NCBI RefSeq assembly: GCF_037126465.1
Contig: NC_088201.1
Location: 66,052,879-66,116,878 of the forward strand
DNA from: Ornithodoros turicata
Lineage: Eukaryota; Arthropoda; Arachnida; Ixodida; Argasidae
Length of the DNA: 64,000 nucleotides
Reading direction: 5' to 3'
In this document: positions 33,641 to 45,959 of the stretch, piece after piece
How the letters are laid out: each line of letters opens with the position of its first letter
Position numbering within the stretch: the stretch's first letter is position 1
Notes under the pieces: generated by a model
Told to the model about the DNA's origin: nothing
The model's input: the letters and a program-made list of their open reading frames with translations, nothing else
Database searches by the model: none
Program-made: the position numbers and the translations under genes

Positions 33641-36051
33641 GAGCTCCCAGCTGGACTCCTAACGTCGCCCTTTTCTTCCCTGAGGGCATTCAGTTGGGAC
33701 AGCAGCTTGGTTGGAGGAAGTCGTTACGGCACCATCTGAAGAGCCGCGGCTATCCTCGGTAGTGCGTAGGTACGTAAGTACGTAGCCCGATCGAAAAATC
33801 CATCAGAGCCAATCCTAATGGAACCACTAGGGCAATAGACCTATCGTAATTTCCGACATCTCCAATAGGACTAACGGGTTAGCGGTTTGATGGGACCATT
33901 AGGTCCTAAGGGTCTAATGGCCTGCTGGGAGCGCCACAAAAGTAAAAAAAAAGTAAGAAAAACTGTTTCTTTCTGTCTTTTTTCCGACTCCTGTCATAAC
34001 AGAATTTAATTTCTCTTGCGTGAATTCTTGCCTTCGTTTCCAAGACTTTTCAAAATATACAATACGCGCAGCATTTCAAGAAGTGAACAGAAAAAGTAAA
34101 AGATAAAATAACATAAACGCTCTCCAGAGCTGAAGGACCAAACCCTCACTTAGGATGGCAATGTCCATTTCCTTTGATGCATTGGCAGTGGATGCAGACA
34201 GCACATATATACTATGCTTATAGCTTGTTCTCCGTGATTTTGCGAATCCGATAGCCCTGTTTGCTGCCGCGGTTAAACAGAAGGGGTGAGGTGTCTCCAT
34301 TTATTTAATTTACTCACACGCAACATTGAAGTAAGGAATGGATTGGGGTATTAACTCAAGACTACCACAACGTCTGTGTTTTTTACTCATTTTGGTTTAG
34401 AGACTCTGTAGATCCATCGAGAATCGATCTTCTGTAGTGAAATCGTGCGTTTTTTTTCTCTCTCGCAACACTCCATTCCATCAGAGAATTCCGTCAAGAC
34501 TAGGAACATTTTTGAAACTGCCGACACGCGACATCCGGCGGATATACAGAAAGCGACGTCCACCTATGAAGCACCCAGTCGTTTTGTGGATGCTTATGGT
34601 ACTCGCGCATCGCACGTTGTCTTTTATAGAAGATGGTTAAAAATCGGGCTGTTCGGTATTTCATACTTTAAACGAGCATGGAAATGATCGGAATAAAATA
34701 TGACGGGAGAAGTAGAAATTACGATTCTGAGCCCTGTGATACATATTCGCACAAAAAGTTTGAGCGTAGCGCGCAATCCTGGAGGCGAGGGAGCTTTGAA
34801 TCTCGCGGCAGAAATGCCCCCTCACTCGGCTGCCAGCCGCTGACGTCATATGGCCGCGCCGTCTTTTTCTTTCTTTTTTGCGATTTCTCCGGCGTCGCGG
34901 CGCCGGCAAGCCGACCGAGCAGGAAGCGTTGTTGTGCATCGGACGTCGTGGAAAGGACAGGTGATGAACTGAACACTCTTTGGGCGACACGTCTGCTCTT
35001 CTTGACGAAACGTGACGAAACGTTTTATGGAGTTGGAGCCTAAGCTCTGCCAGCTTCGATTTCGCCACACGAATGTACCGGAGGCTGGTAAGTGATGCTC
35101 CAAAGTGTGAACGAACATTCGGATTGAAATAGTATAGTGCTTCCTCTTGGATACAAATGCATAGTCATGAAGACGCGGTGCAGTGACCAGTGTTTTCACT
35201 TGAAGAGGTCGTCGACCATCATGACTTCTCCGTGTTGTAGTCAACACTATGGGCTCTGAACCGCATGGACACTGGCATCTTTGAGGCGAAAGAGCGGACC
35301 GATGAATCCATAGCTGTGTAACATTGGGCTTACCATATCTTACTGATACCAGGAGTGCAACGTCTCCACAAGCACAACAACATAGATACCAAAATAAAGT
35401 CAGTAGAGTTCATCTGCTAGCGATCTATGGGAAACCCCAAAACACATGGCCAAATAAGCATTTTCTTTTTTGAATGGTCATACGCAGCATACAACAATGG
35501 CACATGGAATAAACCTCCAACTGACAGGAATGTATTTAGTCGTATGATATATATGCTGCACACACAGGCACAATACTGTTCACTAATTAACGACACCTCA
35601 GCACAATCGGAACAGAAACCACAACCGCGTACGACCCCCTCAACCCGGGCCGTCACGGCAACACAGAGGCCTAGCCACACCTTTTACATTGCCCGCAGTC
35701 TTGTTTTATGCAAAACGTACGAGACAAATCATGTAAGAACGCAAGTGAATGTCAAACAGCCCCCCCCACCCCCCGATCTCAGTCGGTAAGTCGCCACGAT
35801 TCCGGAGCTAGCAGACGATTCTGGCGGGGAGCGGACGCTTCCGGCAGCCAATCAAGTGATCGGCCGCCTGACGTCACCCACGCCAGACTCGGCTTGGGGG
35901 AGACTGTCGCCGCGGAGCGCATTCTTGCTAACTAATTTTCTCAGGAAATTCGCGCTTTTCGAAGGAAATATTTTGCGTGACAGTTTATGAAGGTAGTATG
36001 TTCATATCAAGCGGTGCAAAAATATGTGTTCCAAATGATTACCATGCTCCT
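33641..36051. other. Intron sequence, no gene recognised
   Basis: Scattered short open frames without domains. CAACAACATAG near 35378-35388 resembles another short LINE tail. C-rich runs occur at 35760-35776. Confidence 0.35.
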
Positions 36052-36153
36052 TTAAAAGCGATAAAAACCCCGTGCCGGGAAACAAACAAAAGGACGACAC
36101 AGCACACAGCACAGACTGACAAACGAGATTTTTATTGACAGACCTGCTTCTTA

Positions 36154-37525
36154 GGGTGCGTTCCAAAACCTACTCGAGTCAACTCGGGAGTAGCTCTCTA
36201 CTTGAAGCGCCGTTCCAAAACCGGGTCGAGTAACTCGATGACGTCACTACCCGCGTTCCAAAACAAGGTGGAGTAACCAGAGAGTTAACTCGATTCAACT
36301 CTCCTCGGAAGGCCGGTCAGGGAAGGTTCGCTCGAGTAATGACGTCATGCTTTTGTCGTCTGCTCTTTTCCCCGAAAGCGCGGTATCGAAACCAGCTGAA
36401 CGTGTTGTTGTCGAACACTCTTCCGATGCGGATTGTGCGACATGTTTTTGAGGACCAGGCGAACGCCCAAAGACATGTGAGCCGGATACATTTCCCAGAA
36501 CAAAGTGACTCTCGCTGGTGCGCTTTTCTGTATTGTCTTCATGTACGTTGCTTTTCCATTATCTATTTAGTATATGTTCACTAACAGCTGCCCTGCAATG
36601 TTTATTTGTTTCACTGCCTCGTAGCCACGTGGTCCTTGTAAAGGCACAGCTCTATGTGAAACGTTCAAAACTATATTAGGAGCAAACTCCCCGTCAAAAA
36701 TTGTCTGGCGCGCTGCAGTAATTACCCGGAGTTCTCAGTGAATGACAGAGTAGAATTGCCGCTAACGGTTGCATTTTAGGGGTCTCCTTTAGACACCAGG
36801 CTTTGTCAGGTATCACAAGAGGGTCATGAATTGCATTTTTCCCAAATTGGAGTTCTCATTTCTCTCCCCGCTTCCAAGACTGAAGCAACGGGAGTGACGA
36901 TGCCCTCATTCGCACATTGTGGTGTTTTCTAGAAGGACGGAAATCCCCGGACATGGGGGATGAGTGACCTGCAGCCTCTAACCAAGATACCCTTCATTGC
37001 AGGTGGCTAACAATGTGGAACTCGAGAAAAGCCCACAAATACGGGAGGATGAGATATGTGTATTTAAGTGTATTTTAAATATAAATACGCCTAAAACGGC
37101 ATTTAAATATAAATATAAATACATTTTTCTTGCGTGTATTCAAATACGTATTTTAAATGCATGTATTTATATTTTAAATACAATGTATTTAAATACTGCC
37201 CATTCCTGGTAACTACATACACAAAGTGCTGAAAAAGCCAAATGCCCGCTGGGCCGACAAGACAGAGTTCAACTATGTCCGACGGGGCATGGTGACTCCT
37301 GTAGACAGCTCACAATACATTCCCAGTCATCGTTATCGTCGTCTCTGTAAAATAACTCTGACGCGCGCGAGATGAGAGCGGTGACGACACCGGCCTCCAT
37401 CTTAACTCGGTCGGAGTCCCCCATGCGTTCCCAAAGCTACTCGACCGGGCGCGTACTCTGCGGTCACATGGTACAACTCGGTCATGTGACCTACTCGACT
37501 CGAGGGTTTGTTTTGGAACGGACCC
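36154..37525. mobile_element. PIF/Harbinger-like element nested in the fold-back arm
   Basis: Ends GGGTGCGTTCCAAAA and (reversed) GGGTCCGTTCCAAAA. Flanks TTA (36151-36153) and TCA (37526-37528) match the expected 3-bp TWA duplication with one substitution, and the uninterrupted opposite arm of the host hairpin confirms a single TTA at the empty site. Internal words CGTTCCAAAAC recur near both ends. No transposase domain recognised. An A/T-rich hAT-like block (37040-37209) lies inside it. Confidence 0.8.
37040..37209 (-). repeat. hAT-like GTATTTAAATAC block
   Basis: Dense GTATTT / AAATAC words ending in TACTGCCCATTCCTG, the complement of CAGGAATGGGCAGTA, which is the hAT-type terminal form seen at 60007. 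The other end is blurred (GGGAGGATGAGATATGTG). No 8-bp duplication could be matched. Confidence 0.5.
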
Positions 37526-37805
37526 TCAAATAACCTGAGCCAGCAACGCCCTCTTCTGCAAGGTTACCCTTTCACACCCTCAAGCCTGCCTGGACTTAGG
37601 AGTTGCTGACAGGAGGGACTCTTGATAAGTACTGTGCTTTCGAAAAGATTACCGAGAACCTTGCAGAAGAGGGCGTAGCTGGCTCAGGTTATTTAAGAAG
37701 CAGGTCTGTCAATGAAAACCTTGTTCGTCAGTCTGTGCTGTGTGTTGTGTCGTCCTTCTGTTTGTTTCCCGGCATGGTTTTTTTTATCGCTCTTAATACC
37801 TTGTA

Positions 37806-38165
37806 TCAGAGTTCGAGGTAACTCGTTACTGTAACTAAGTTCCCTTTTTTGATAACTTGTGACTTAACTCGGTACTCTTGGGACGTGGTAACTTTCAGGG
37901 GAACTCGTTTCTTTTTCAGGTGACTTTGCCAAAGCAAGTTGCTTTTAATTCGCTTTTCACTCACGTACACATATTTCTTGCTTTCTCTCCGGTTCTTTCA
38001 TGGCATTTTATGCCATAAAACGTGATATTCAATCAGTGACAGTATTCTATTCAGGAGGTAAGAACCGCTGCCATTGAAATGAAGCTGAACCATTGTGAGC
38101 CCGCAGGGAGTAAGATGCAAAGCGTTCGATTTGTTGGACATAAACGAAAGCGATCTAAGCGTGTG
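37806..38165 (+). mobile_element. Truncated hAT-like element (family copy 1)
   Basis: Starts CAGAGTTCGAGGTAACTCG, followed by repeated GTAACT words. It is closely similar to the left two-fifths of the element at 61546-62463, including the block around TTGCTTTCTCTCCGGTTC and GGGAGTAAGATGCAAAGCGT. Similarity stops near 38165, so the right end is missing. It preserves the site where the other copy carries a MITE. Confidence 0.75.
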
Positions 38166-38259
38166 CGGTCTGAAGGAGTTCGAAAGGCGGACGGTCATTT
38201 TTTTCCGGATCTCCAACAGAATAGACAGCTTTGCGTTGAGTGAGTAATACACAAATGAT

Positions 38260-39245
38260 ACTGTTTTGTATTTTATATCGCTTTTATATTAAACTTGATA
38301 AAATTGTCCATTTCGAGTGCCGTTTTGGAGGCGATTTTGCCAAACGCGACCTCTCAGGGTGCAACAGGGGAACAAGGTACGGGGTTCAAACCCAGTGATC
38401 TTACTTCCAAATATACATATTACAAAATCAGCTTAGGACATCTTTAGTATTACTGTTATATCAAATGATATCAAGCCCCGAAGTTGATGAAATTGGCCAC
38501 TTGGCCATTTCGAGTGCCGTTTTTGGAAGCGATTTTGCCGAACGCAACCTCTCAGGGTGCAACAGGGGAACAAGGTACGGGCTTCAAACCCCGTGATCTT
38601 ACTTTCACATATACATATTACAAAATCAGCTTAGGCCATCGTTAATGTTATTGTTATATCATATGATACTAAGTCCCGAAGTTGATGAAATTGGCCATTT
38701 GGCCATTTCGAGTGCCGTTTTGGAAGCGATTTTGTCAAACGCGACATCTCAGGGTGCAACAGGGGAACAAGGTACGGGCTTCAAACCCCGTGATCTTACT
38801 TTCACATATACATATTACAAAATCAGCTTAGGCCATCATTAATGTTATTGTTATATCATATGATACTAAGTCCCGAAGTTGATGGAATTGGCCATTTGGT
38901 CATTTCGAGTGCCGTTTTGGAAGCGATTTTGTCGAACGCAACCTCTCAGGGTGCAACAGGGGTACAAGGTACGGGCTTCAAACCCCGTGATCTTACTTTC
39001 ACATATACATATTACAAAATCAGCTTAGGATATCTTCAATATTATTGTTATATTAAATGATATTAAGTCCCGAAGTTGATGAAATTGGCCATTTCGAGTG
39101 CCGTTTTGGAAGCGATTTTGTCAAACTCGACCTCTCAGGGTGCAACAGGGGAACAAGGTACGGGGCTCAAACTCCGAAATCTGGATTTCATGTATACATT
39201 CTATAAAACCACCTTAAGGCATGTTTTATTTTATTTTTATATGAA
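38260..39245. repeat. ~197-bp tandem array, 5 copies
   Basis: The word GAGTGCCGTTTTGGA marks the units at 38315, 38512, 38710, 38907 and 39096, giving spacings of 197, 198, 197 and 189 bp. The last unit lacks a 7-bp piece and decays toward 39245. Each unit contains AACAAGGTACGGG followed by TTCAAACCC, in copy 1 in the form GGTTCAAACCC, which looks like a Pol III B box. Open frames inside are a by-product of the period. Confidence 0.92.
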
Positions 39246-39673
39246 CTCATGTTAAGCCCCAGATTTGATAGCATTTTATTTCTTCTTTTTTTTGCCTTCG
39301 CGAGTGTTGTTTTGGAAGCAGTTTCTTGAAAAGCGGCTTTTTCTTAAGAGGTTTTTCTTAAGCGGGTTTCTTAAAGGGGCTTCGCACGTTTTCAAGGGTT
39401 CGATCTGCTGCCGAACGTTGCGGTAGCCTCTGTTACAATCCTAGTACAAGCCGTTCATAGTATCTTTTTAGCACCATGATACAACTCATTTGAGTCATTG
39501 TAAAGGGCCCTGCAGCCGCCTTTTCCAAATTTTGCGGGGGTTTCCGATGCAATCACAGGAGAGGGGCATAACATAAGCCATCGCGTCTTTATATGTGTGT
39601 AAAATGTCTGCCACCGTGATTAAAGGGCTCTGCTGCAGCCTTTTATGGAGTTTCCGGCCGCGTCCGTTATAAT

Positions 39674-40893
39674 TAGGGTTTGTGGTTTTCGGCATTTATT
39701 TTCAACCCAATTCGGGGGGTGTTTATCGGCATTTATATGGGGGACTATAAATCGGATTTTTTCGGCATCTATATTCCGCCCAAGAAATAAATGCCCGAAT
39801 ACGGGCATCTATTTATTTCGCATGAAGGAAATCCTATTTTGTGCCAAGTAACAAGGAACCGAAAAGAAGTGAAGCGATTCATGGCTTCATTAACAATGTC
39901 TTTTATTGCCTGTGCCAAACCAGCAAACAAGGAGACTACCTCTTGTTGTAATAGATGCAAGCGTACATCATCATGCTCGCATCTGTCATAGCGGCTCGCT
40001 CCTTGCGATTAATAACACACAGTTTAGAGAACGCGCGCTCAACATTAGCACTAGAAACAGGAATAGCCAGTATGCTTAAGGTGCACTGCGATAACAAAGG
40101 CCATGTGCTGGAACGGGTCGTCCTAAACTGAATAGGAGATATATCTACCTGAGGGGCAGGGCATGCAGCATATTCGAAAAACTCGCGCTTTATATCATCC
40201 ATACGAGATTCATTTCGTAGAACAAATAAGAATAAGTCCTCATACAGTGAAGTGCCTCGAAGTGCCTTGGAGTGCCTCATGAACGGAAACAAGGGTCACT
40301 CCAAGTCGTAACTGGAGGGGGGTAGATAGAGGAATATAAAGAACACAGAAATGAACTAGAAGGCTAGGGCAGGGGATCAGCGATCGGCTTTTGAAACCGT
40401 TTGGGAGCTCCGTACACTCGTGATCTCTTTTTAACCCGACAACAACAGACCACAAAGGTTCTGAATAGTAAATTCACTAAAGAGAGGTGTGCCACTAAGT
40501 ACGTGTCCTGCCAAAAGGCGGTCACCGACCGCACAACAGAGCTGAGGTCATCCTCCTATAGGCGCTTAAGCACAACGAAACAAGGGCACAGCCCGAAGAT
40601 AATAATAATAATAATAATTTATTTCACCAATGACACTTGGTGGGGGGATACAGACAAAAAGCTGCAAAAACTGCAGCTTGACGAGGTCTGACCCCCTTTG
40701 TACAGATAATGCCAAGCTCGAGAAATAGTCGACAAAGGGAGATTCCAAGGGCATTTCCTTTAACGGTTCCGCGAATGGCAGCTGTCAGGATACGAGAAAT
40801 TCGGATTTTTTCGGAATATTCCGAATCTGAAAAAAATCATTCGGGGGGTGTTTTCCGGCATTTCTCGGAGAATGCCGAAAACCACGAACCCTA
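39674..40893. mobile_element. Non-autonomous hAT element, 1,220 bp
   Basis: Ends TAGGGTTTGTGGTTTTCGGC and (reversed) TAGGGTTCGTGGTTTTCGGC. An exact 8-bp duplication GTTATAAT flanks it (39666-39673 and 40894-40901). It still holds the C-terminal end of its transposase (39936-40292, - strand), so it is a deletion derivative of an autonomous element. A TAA microsatellite sits at 40600-40620. Confidence 0.95.
39936..40292 (-). pseudogene. hAT transposase C-terminus (dimerisation domain)
   Basis: The - strand frame contains STWPLLSQCTLSILAIPVSS then ANVERAFSKL and VINRKERAAMTDASMMM, the hAT C-terminal dimerisation domain (Dimer_Tnp_hAT) with its conserved Trp-Pro and E-R-x-F-S. The N-terminal catalytic part is absent. 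The frame ends naturally in a stop at 39936. It lies within a terminal-repeat element with an exact 8-bp duplication, which confirms it belongs to that element. Confidence 0.85.
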
Positions 40894-41830
40894 GTTATAA
40901 TTCCAGTAGAATGGCAATAGCATAAGCCGTTGCGGATACGTATATGACTTTGGAACTATGATACAAGGGGTATCGACCGTTTTAAAGCGCTCTGCTGCCG
41001 CATTTTCCGTATTTTGCGGTAGCCTCTGTTACAATCCCAGTAGAAGGGCATAGCACAAGCCATTGATGACATGTCATTGGCAGCATGATCCAAGGGGTAT
41101 CGCCCGTTTTGAAGGGCTATGCTGCATCCTTTTCCAATATTTGCGGTCGCCTGTGTTATGATCTCGGTAGAATGGCATAGTATAAGTTGTTGATAATAAG
41201 TCTTTGGCAGCATGATACAAGGGGTTTTGCCCGTTTAAGAGGGCTCTGCTGCCACGTCTTCCGAATTTGGCGATCGCCTGTGTTCTAACTCCATCAGAAT
41301 AGCATTGCACAAGCCACTGATAACTTTCTTTCTTTCGCTCCATGATACATGGAGTGTTACCCGTATTAAAAGGTCTTGCTGCCGCCGTATTCGAATTTTG
41401 CGGTCCTCTCTTGCGCAATCCCGGTAGAAAGGCATAGCATAAGCCGTCATGAATATGCCTTTGGTACCATGATACAAGGGGTTTCGTACGTTTTAAAGGA
41501 CTCTGCTGTTTCCGAGTTTTGTGGTCGCTTCTGTTGCAATCCCAGTAGAAGAGCATCATAAGCCGTTGATAATATCTGTTTGGAACCATGATTAGAGAAG
41601 TTTCGCCAGTTCTAAAGGGCTCAGCTGCGGTCTTTTACGGATTTTGCGGTCGCCTCCGTTACAATCCCAGTGGGCAGGGCAATAGCATAAGCCGTAGCCG
41701 TCTCGAATATGCCTTTGGCACCATGATTCAAAGGGTTTTGCCCGTTTTAAAGGGCACTGCCGGCGCCTTTTTCAAATTTTGCGGTCACCGCTGTTCCCAG
41801 TACAAGGGCCTACAGTATAAGTTGTTGATA

Positions 41831-44496
41831 ATGGCTTCGCTATGCAGAATACACCAGTGACTCTTTGTGGTGTATTCCTTGGATACCCCTGCCATCATCG
41901 GGGTTGCAGAAAGGTTACTTTTTACTTTTCTGAAAGAAGTTCAAGTGATGCGATGTTTCAGAAGGAGCCTGTGGGTCATTTCTTGCAGGTACACGTGTAA
42001 GCGAATCATAGACTTCTCTATGCGTGCTGCACTTCGAGAAAAATTGGTTGATTACCATGAACAGTGAAATTCAAACGGCTTCGTAACGGATATGTATTTT
42101 CATCTATGACGTCTTTTCCTCAGACTTCAGCACCAGTGCCCGTAAGTGTCTGCTTCCGTGTAAATGTTCGCACTGCCGGAGCTTTTAGTCCGTTGCGCAA
42201 CTCTATCAGCACCGAAGAACAACGACAATTTCTTCCTTGTCATTGTTGTTGTTGCTGGCACTATCATCAATACGCATAGAAGTCAAGATGCGGTACCCGG
42301 CGTGATAAGATGTCTGCGTGATTTCGAGTGGAGCGAACCATAGGGGGTATATCTTTATGGATACGCATATATATGGGTATATGCATTGGTGGCAAAGCTG
42401 TATCAGGAAATCTCATGAATCACGGAGGGGGGGGGGGGTTGGAAAAATCCAGCGGGAGTGTACACCTCCCTGGGGGGTGGGGGTAATGAAACCCTTGGAA
42501 AAGACTGCAATTCTAGCAAAGTACATTAGCGTAAACAGCTGAGCGGTATAGTTATTTAGCATTCGCATATACAATTCATCAATGAAAAACTTCACTTGAC
42601 ACACGAACAGAAACAAATGAGCTTCTTTTCCAAATGAGACTCTGAAAATTCGAAAGGCGTTTCAAGTTCTTCGTACATAGTTCTTCACGAACGATTATCC
42701 CAACGTTCAGGAGCACAAATTGTCGGTTTACACACTGTATTGTTGATTCTGCTTGCATTTTCAACGTGAAAAAGAAAAAAAAATCGGGGAAAGAGAAATA
42801 ATTAAAAAAATTTCACACAATGACCCTCGTACTTAACTACTCCATCTCTTTCCCCCCCTTTTTTTCTCTGCGCCTCTCTGTGCTCCGTATAGTTTTTGGC
42901 GCATGATATCCGGAGAGGCTGCTGCTATGCTGCAAGCCCATAAACTTAGTGTAACAATTAAGATGATGCCATTCTCTGCACTTGTTTCCACTATTACTTC
43001 TTAATTATCACATTACTTACAGTGTAGTTTATCAAAATGCACGTTCAGACCAGATCGCTATAACTACTTGTTGAGGTTCATGAGTCACAAGAACTGCTCG
43101 AATGTGAATGTACGTACTTCCTAACGTCGACAGGAGCAGCACTAGATCGAGCAAGGGTAACAACAATGCCTGAAAACCTGTTTTCATTCCGAATTCTTCA
43201 TTATTGGGGGGGGGGGGGGGAGCAGCTTTATTCTATTTAGTGGTCAAGAGCCCTCGGGGCACAGAATAGCTGACCGCAAGCCATGCACATGCGGCCCGCG
43301 TGTGTAAGAGCCCTGATTATCCTGATCTAAGCATTCCTTCACCTTAAGCGAGAAATAAATAATGTACTCGAGGGCGCGTAGCACTCCTTTAGCGTTATCT
43401 CCAAATCTGCTAATGAACAACTTTATTTTTGACGTTGGGGTGTCTAATCGCCACCGGCGATATTCTACCCTGTTCGAGTTTCTACTCCCCTATACAGGCT
43501 ATACTCAATGCCAATCTTCATACCATGGATCCATACAACTGGTTATTGGAAATCTACAATAAACATTCGAGATCAAGTTGAAAGCTATAGGCTGGGATTG
43601 GCTTACATTTTCCACGCATAACTTTACTACTGAATACAACAGACATCTGTCGACGTCTGTACGCCGCTCATAGCCACAGTTACTTCGCGGCGCTAACACG
43701 CAATAAAAGAAAATAACTGAATACAACAAGATCCGTACGGTGCATCCGATGCACCCTACATTTGTAGTTGTAAGGGACGAATATCGCCTCGGTAGAAATA
43801 CCTTCACCCGCTGGATCACGTCACGGAAATGTTTCCTTTCCAGGCGGGGGGCGGCAGACGTGCATTGTCATTTAGAGATGCGATAACAAACCATCGAGCG
43901 CTTTTCAAAATGAACCCACAGCAAAAAGCTCATTGTCGTGTTATTTTGGTTTCGTCACTGATTTTCGTTTCCCATACTTCAGCCAATCAAATTTTCCTAC
44001 CTGCGAAAGGCAAAATCTGAGATGGGACTTTAAGTTAGAAACTGCAATATATCTGTTGTAATTGTCTGTTCTTGTGTTGTTGTAAACTGCCGTGTGACCT
44101 ATCCACCTGCGACTATACCTACAAGTATGGGTAAACAGTATTGTAAATACACTCAAATAAAATCCACTCAGTGTTCTCTACTTCTTCACCGCCTCGTGTG
44201 TCGGTAACCTTGTGTATTCCTACCGACTGCTGGGATTTGGGAATATACACCCCTTTGATTCTGAATGTATTTAGTTCTGCACCAAAATATCTGGTCCAAC
44301 GAAGTCGCCACAGCACTCGCAGACGCCAAATTGTCCATATCTTTCATTTCATTTAGTAATAACTCTGGATATAAACGTGATATCGAAGACGTCATCATTT
44401 AGTTACGTAGTCTGTATATCCATGGTTAATAGCTATGAGTCCGCTACCCATACCTGTTTCCCTTGCTACAGCCTGCGAAGTAGCGTTGTTTATTGA
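41831..44496. other. Intron sequence, no gene recognised
   Basis: G runs at 42427-42438 and 43206-43220. A GCGGCCCGCG block near 43291 resembles the hAT end at 6345-6455. Open frames on both strands have no recognisable domain. Confidence 0.4.
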
Positions 44497-44512
44497 CCCC
44501 CCCCCCCCCCCC
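44497..44512 (-). promoter_or_regulatory. Poly-G purine tract of the host Ty3 relic
   Basis: Sixteen C on the + strand (G16 in the element's sense) lie directly after the integrase tail, at the place of a polypurine tract. AATAAA follows in the element's sense, as expected of LTR sequence, but a clean LTR start (TG) is not visible. Confidence 0.45.
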
Positions 44513-44937
44513 TAGACCGGAGGTTGACGAAGGCAGGGCTGGAAGACGTGGCGGAAGTCGGCACGGCTGCGAAAAGGCGGGGTTGTCACCGCGGATTCCC
44601 TGATAGGAAGGAAGCGGGAAGGATGCGACCTTGCGGAGAGTCTGGAGCCCAATTGACGCATCGCGGAGCTGGTAGGGCAGCCTGCGGGAGTGAAGGGCGA
44701 GGAGGCAGGCGCCGAGAGGTTGGTGCTGGGGAAAAGTCCAGGAACGCCGGCTTGACGCGGTTTATGGATACGACCTCGAGGCGATCCGGAAATTTGAGGG
44801 TCACTGTCTTGTCTTGCCTCGAGTGTACCAGGGAGGGGCCGTCGTAAGGAGGCTGGAGTGGTCGGCGGATGGCGTCGTGGCGAAGAAAGTCATGGGTGAC
44901 GGTGGAAAGGTCTGGGTGCACGAAAATCGGGTGAGAA
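44513..44937 (-). pseudogene. Host Ty3 relic: integrase C-terminal part
   Basis: The - strand reads IFVHPDLSTVTHDFLRHDAI, then RPLQPPYDGPSLV and FPDRLEVVSINRVKPAFLD, the C-terminal domain of CsRn1-type integrases (the GPY-like module with the KPAF end). A proline-rich tail follows to 44586. The upstream continuation is found at 49149-49582 beyond the CACAGT-ended DNA element. The frame joins cleanly once that element and its 2-bp duplication are removed. Confidence 0.8.
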
Positions 44938-45179
44938 CACAGTAAATCCGAAAACACCCTTCTAAGTGTAAATGACATGTTCCAGGGCGCACTCCTTTTT
45001 GTACACCTCTCAAATGAGAGTGTTGGAGTACACCTTTTTGAAATGGTGTTTTCTACGAGAAACACCTCTTCTAAATGGTGTATTCTGCAATGAACACCAT
45101 TTGAAATGGTGTGCAGTGTTAAAAACACCTTTTTACACCCATTTGTATCAGTGTTTTAACAGGAATACACCAATCCGCA

Positions 45180-45733
45180 TGGTGCCCCTGACCAGAATGG
45201 CACGTGCAACAGGATGTACTGAAGCCCAATTAACACCATCCTGCGTACGATGTGAAGAGTTTTTGTGGACTTTCTGTGGCTTGAGCGAAGTTCGCGACTC
45301 CAGCGAAGCCGTAGCCACCTGTCTGCGATTTAGAAAAGCTGCGAGTGCAGGTTCGAGATCGCGTCGGGGCAGGGAAGTAGTACAGCGGTACACGTTTCTC
45401 TTGCTTACGGACAGAATGCTGGCAACAAAGAATGTACGAAATCGAAAGCAGGAATGTTGCAGTACGAATTTCTTCTCAGCATGTTGGAAATACGCCACGG
45501 TTTCTTTTCATCATTTCCTAATCAAGAAGAACGGAACGAAATTCTCATATGTGTTTACCCATCGCACGGCTTTCATGATCGACTGTGTCGCCGTGGTTTC
45601 ATCTTAATATCAACCTTATCGGAATACAGAACAAGGAACCGGCATTTCTTTGTCTTGCTGACATGTATGCATTTTCAAACTTCATGCAAAGTAAACAACA
45701 TCACTGTACTAATGCACCGTAGACAAGCATCCA
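45180..45733. other. Interior of the CACAGT element, no gene recognised
   Basis: A B-box-like GGTTCGAGATC lies at 45354-45364 but no A box or tRNA fold goes with it. Short open frames lack domains. Confidence 0.35.
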
Positions 45734-45959
45734 CTATGGGTGTTCTCTGTGAGAGAAAGCTTCTGTCTGGTGGCGCACACGTATCAACGAATGACTTGCA
45801 AAGATAAAAGTATCAACCAAGTTGTACGTGAATACCAAGAGCAGTGCAGAAAAAGAATACTTCACGTGCGAGAGCATGTTTGCAGCACTCAGATTTTCGC
45901 CGCGCAGCATATGGCATGGTAAGTAATTGCACATGTATGGTGTTAAGTGAAGACAAAGT

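Larger units (their letters stand above)
36056..37792. mobile_element. TTAA-flanked fold-back element, split by a nested insertion
   Basis: Left arm 36056-36153 plus 37526-37570, right arm about 37650-37792. The arms start AAGCGATAAAA and GAGCGATAAAA (reversed), and TTAA lies directly outside both (36052-36055 and 37793-37796). A loop of about 80 bp lies between. The left arm is interrupted by the element at 36154-37525, and the intact right arm shows what the left arm looked like before. A TTAA target fits piggyBac- or Kolobok-type elements, but with no transposase the superfamily stays open. Confidence 0.8.
39390..41830. repeat. ~125-bp tandem array, about 10 copies, interrupted
   Basis: Diverged units contain GCGGTCGCCTCTGTTACAAT, then CATAGCATAAGCCGTTGATA, then CATGATACAAGGGGTTTCG. 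Unit marks lie at about 39411, 39526, 39650, then 41014, 41138, 41267, 41395, 41518, 41641 and 41777, spacing 115-136 bp. The hAT element at 39674-40893 splits one unit. Units are much more diverged than those of the other arrays in the window. Confidence 0.85.

Noticed and set aside
38645..39060. Two similar open frames of 65-72 codons
   Set aside because: They are the same repeat unit read twice in the 197-bp array.
38940..41850. Prophage, operon or bacterial genes
   Set aside because: No prokaryotic coding density, ribosome sites or operons anywhere; all real genes are split or mobile-element derived.
45270..45390. Second tRNA-like sequence
   Set aside because: Only a B-box-like GGTTCGAGATC is present; no A box at proper spacing and no cloverleaf.
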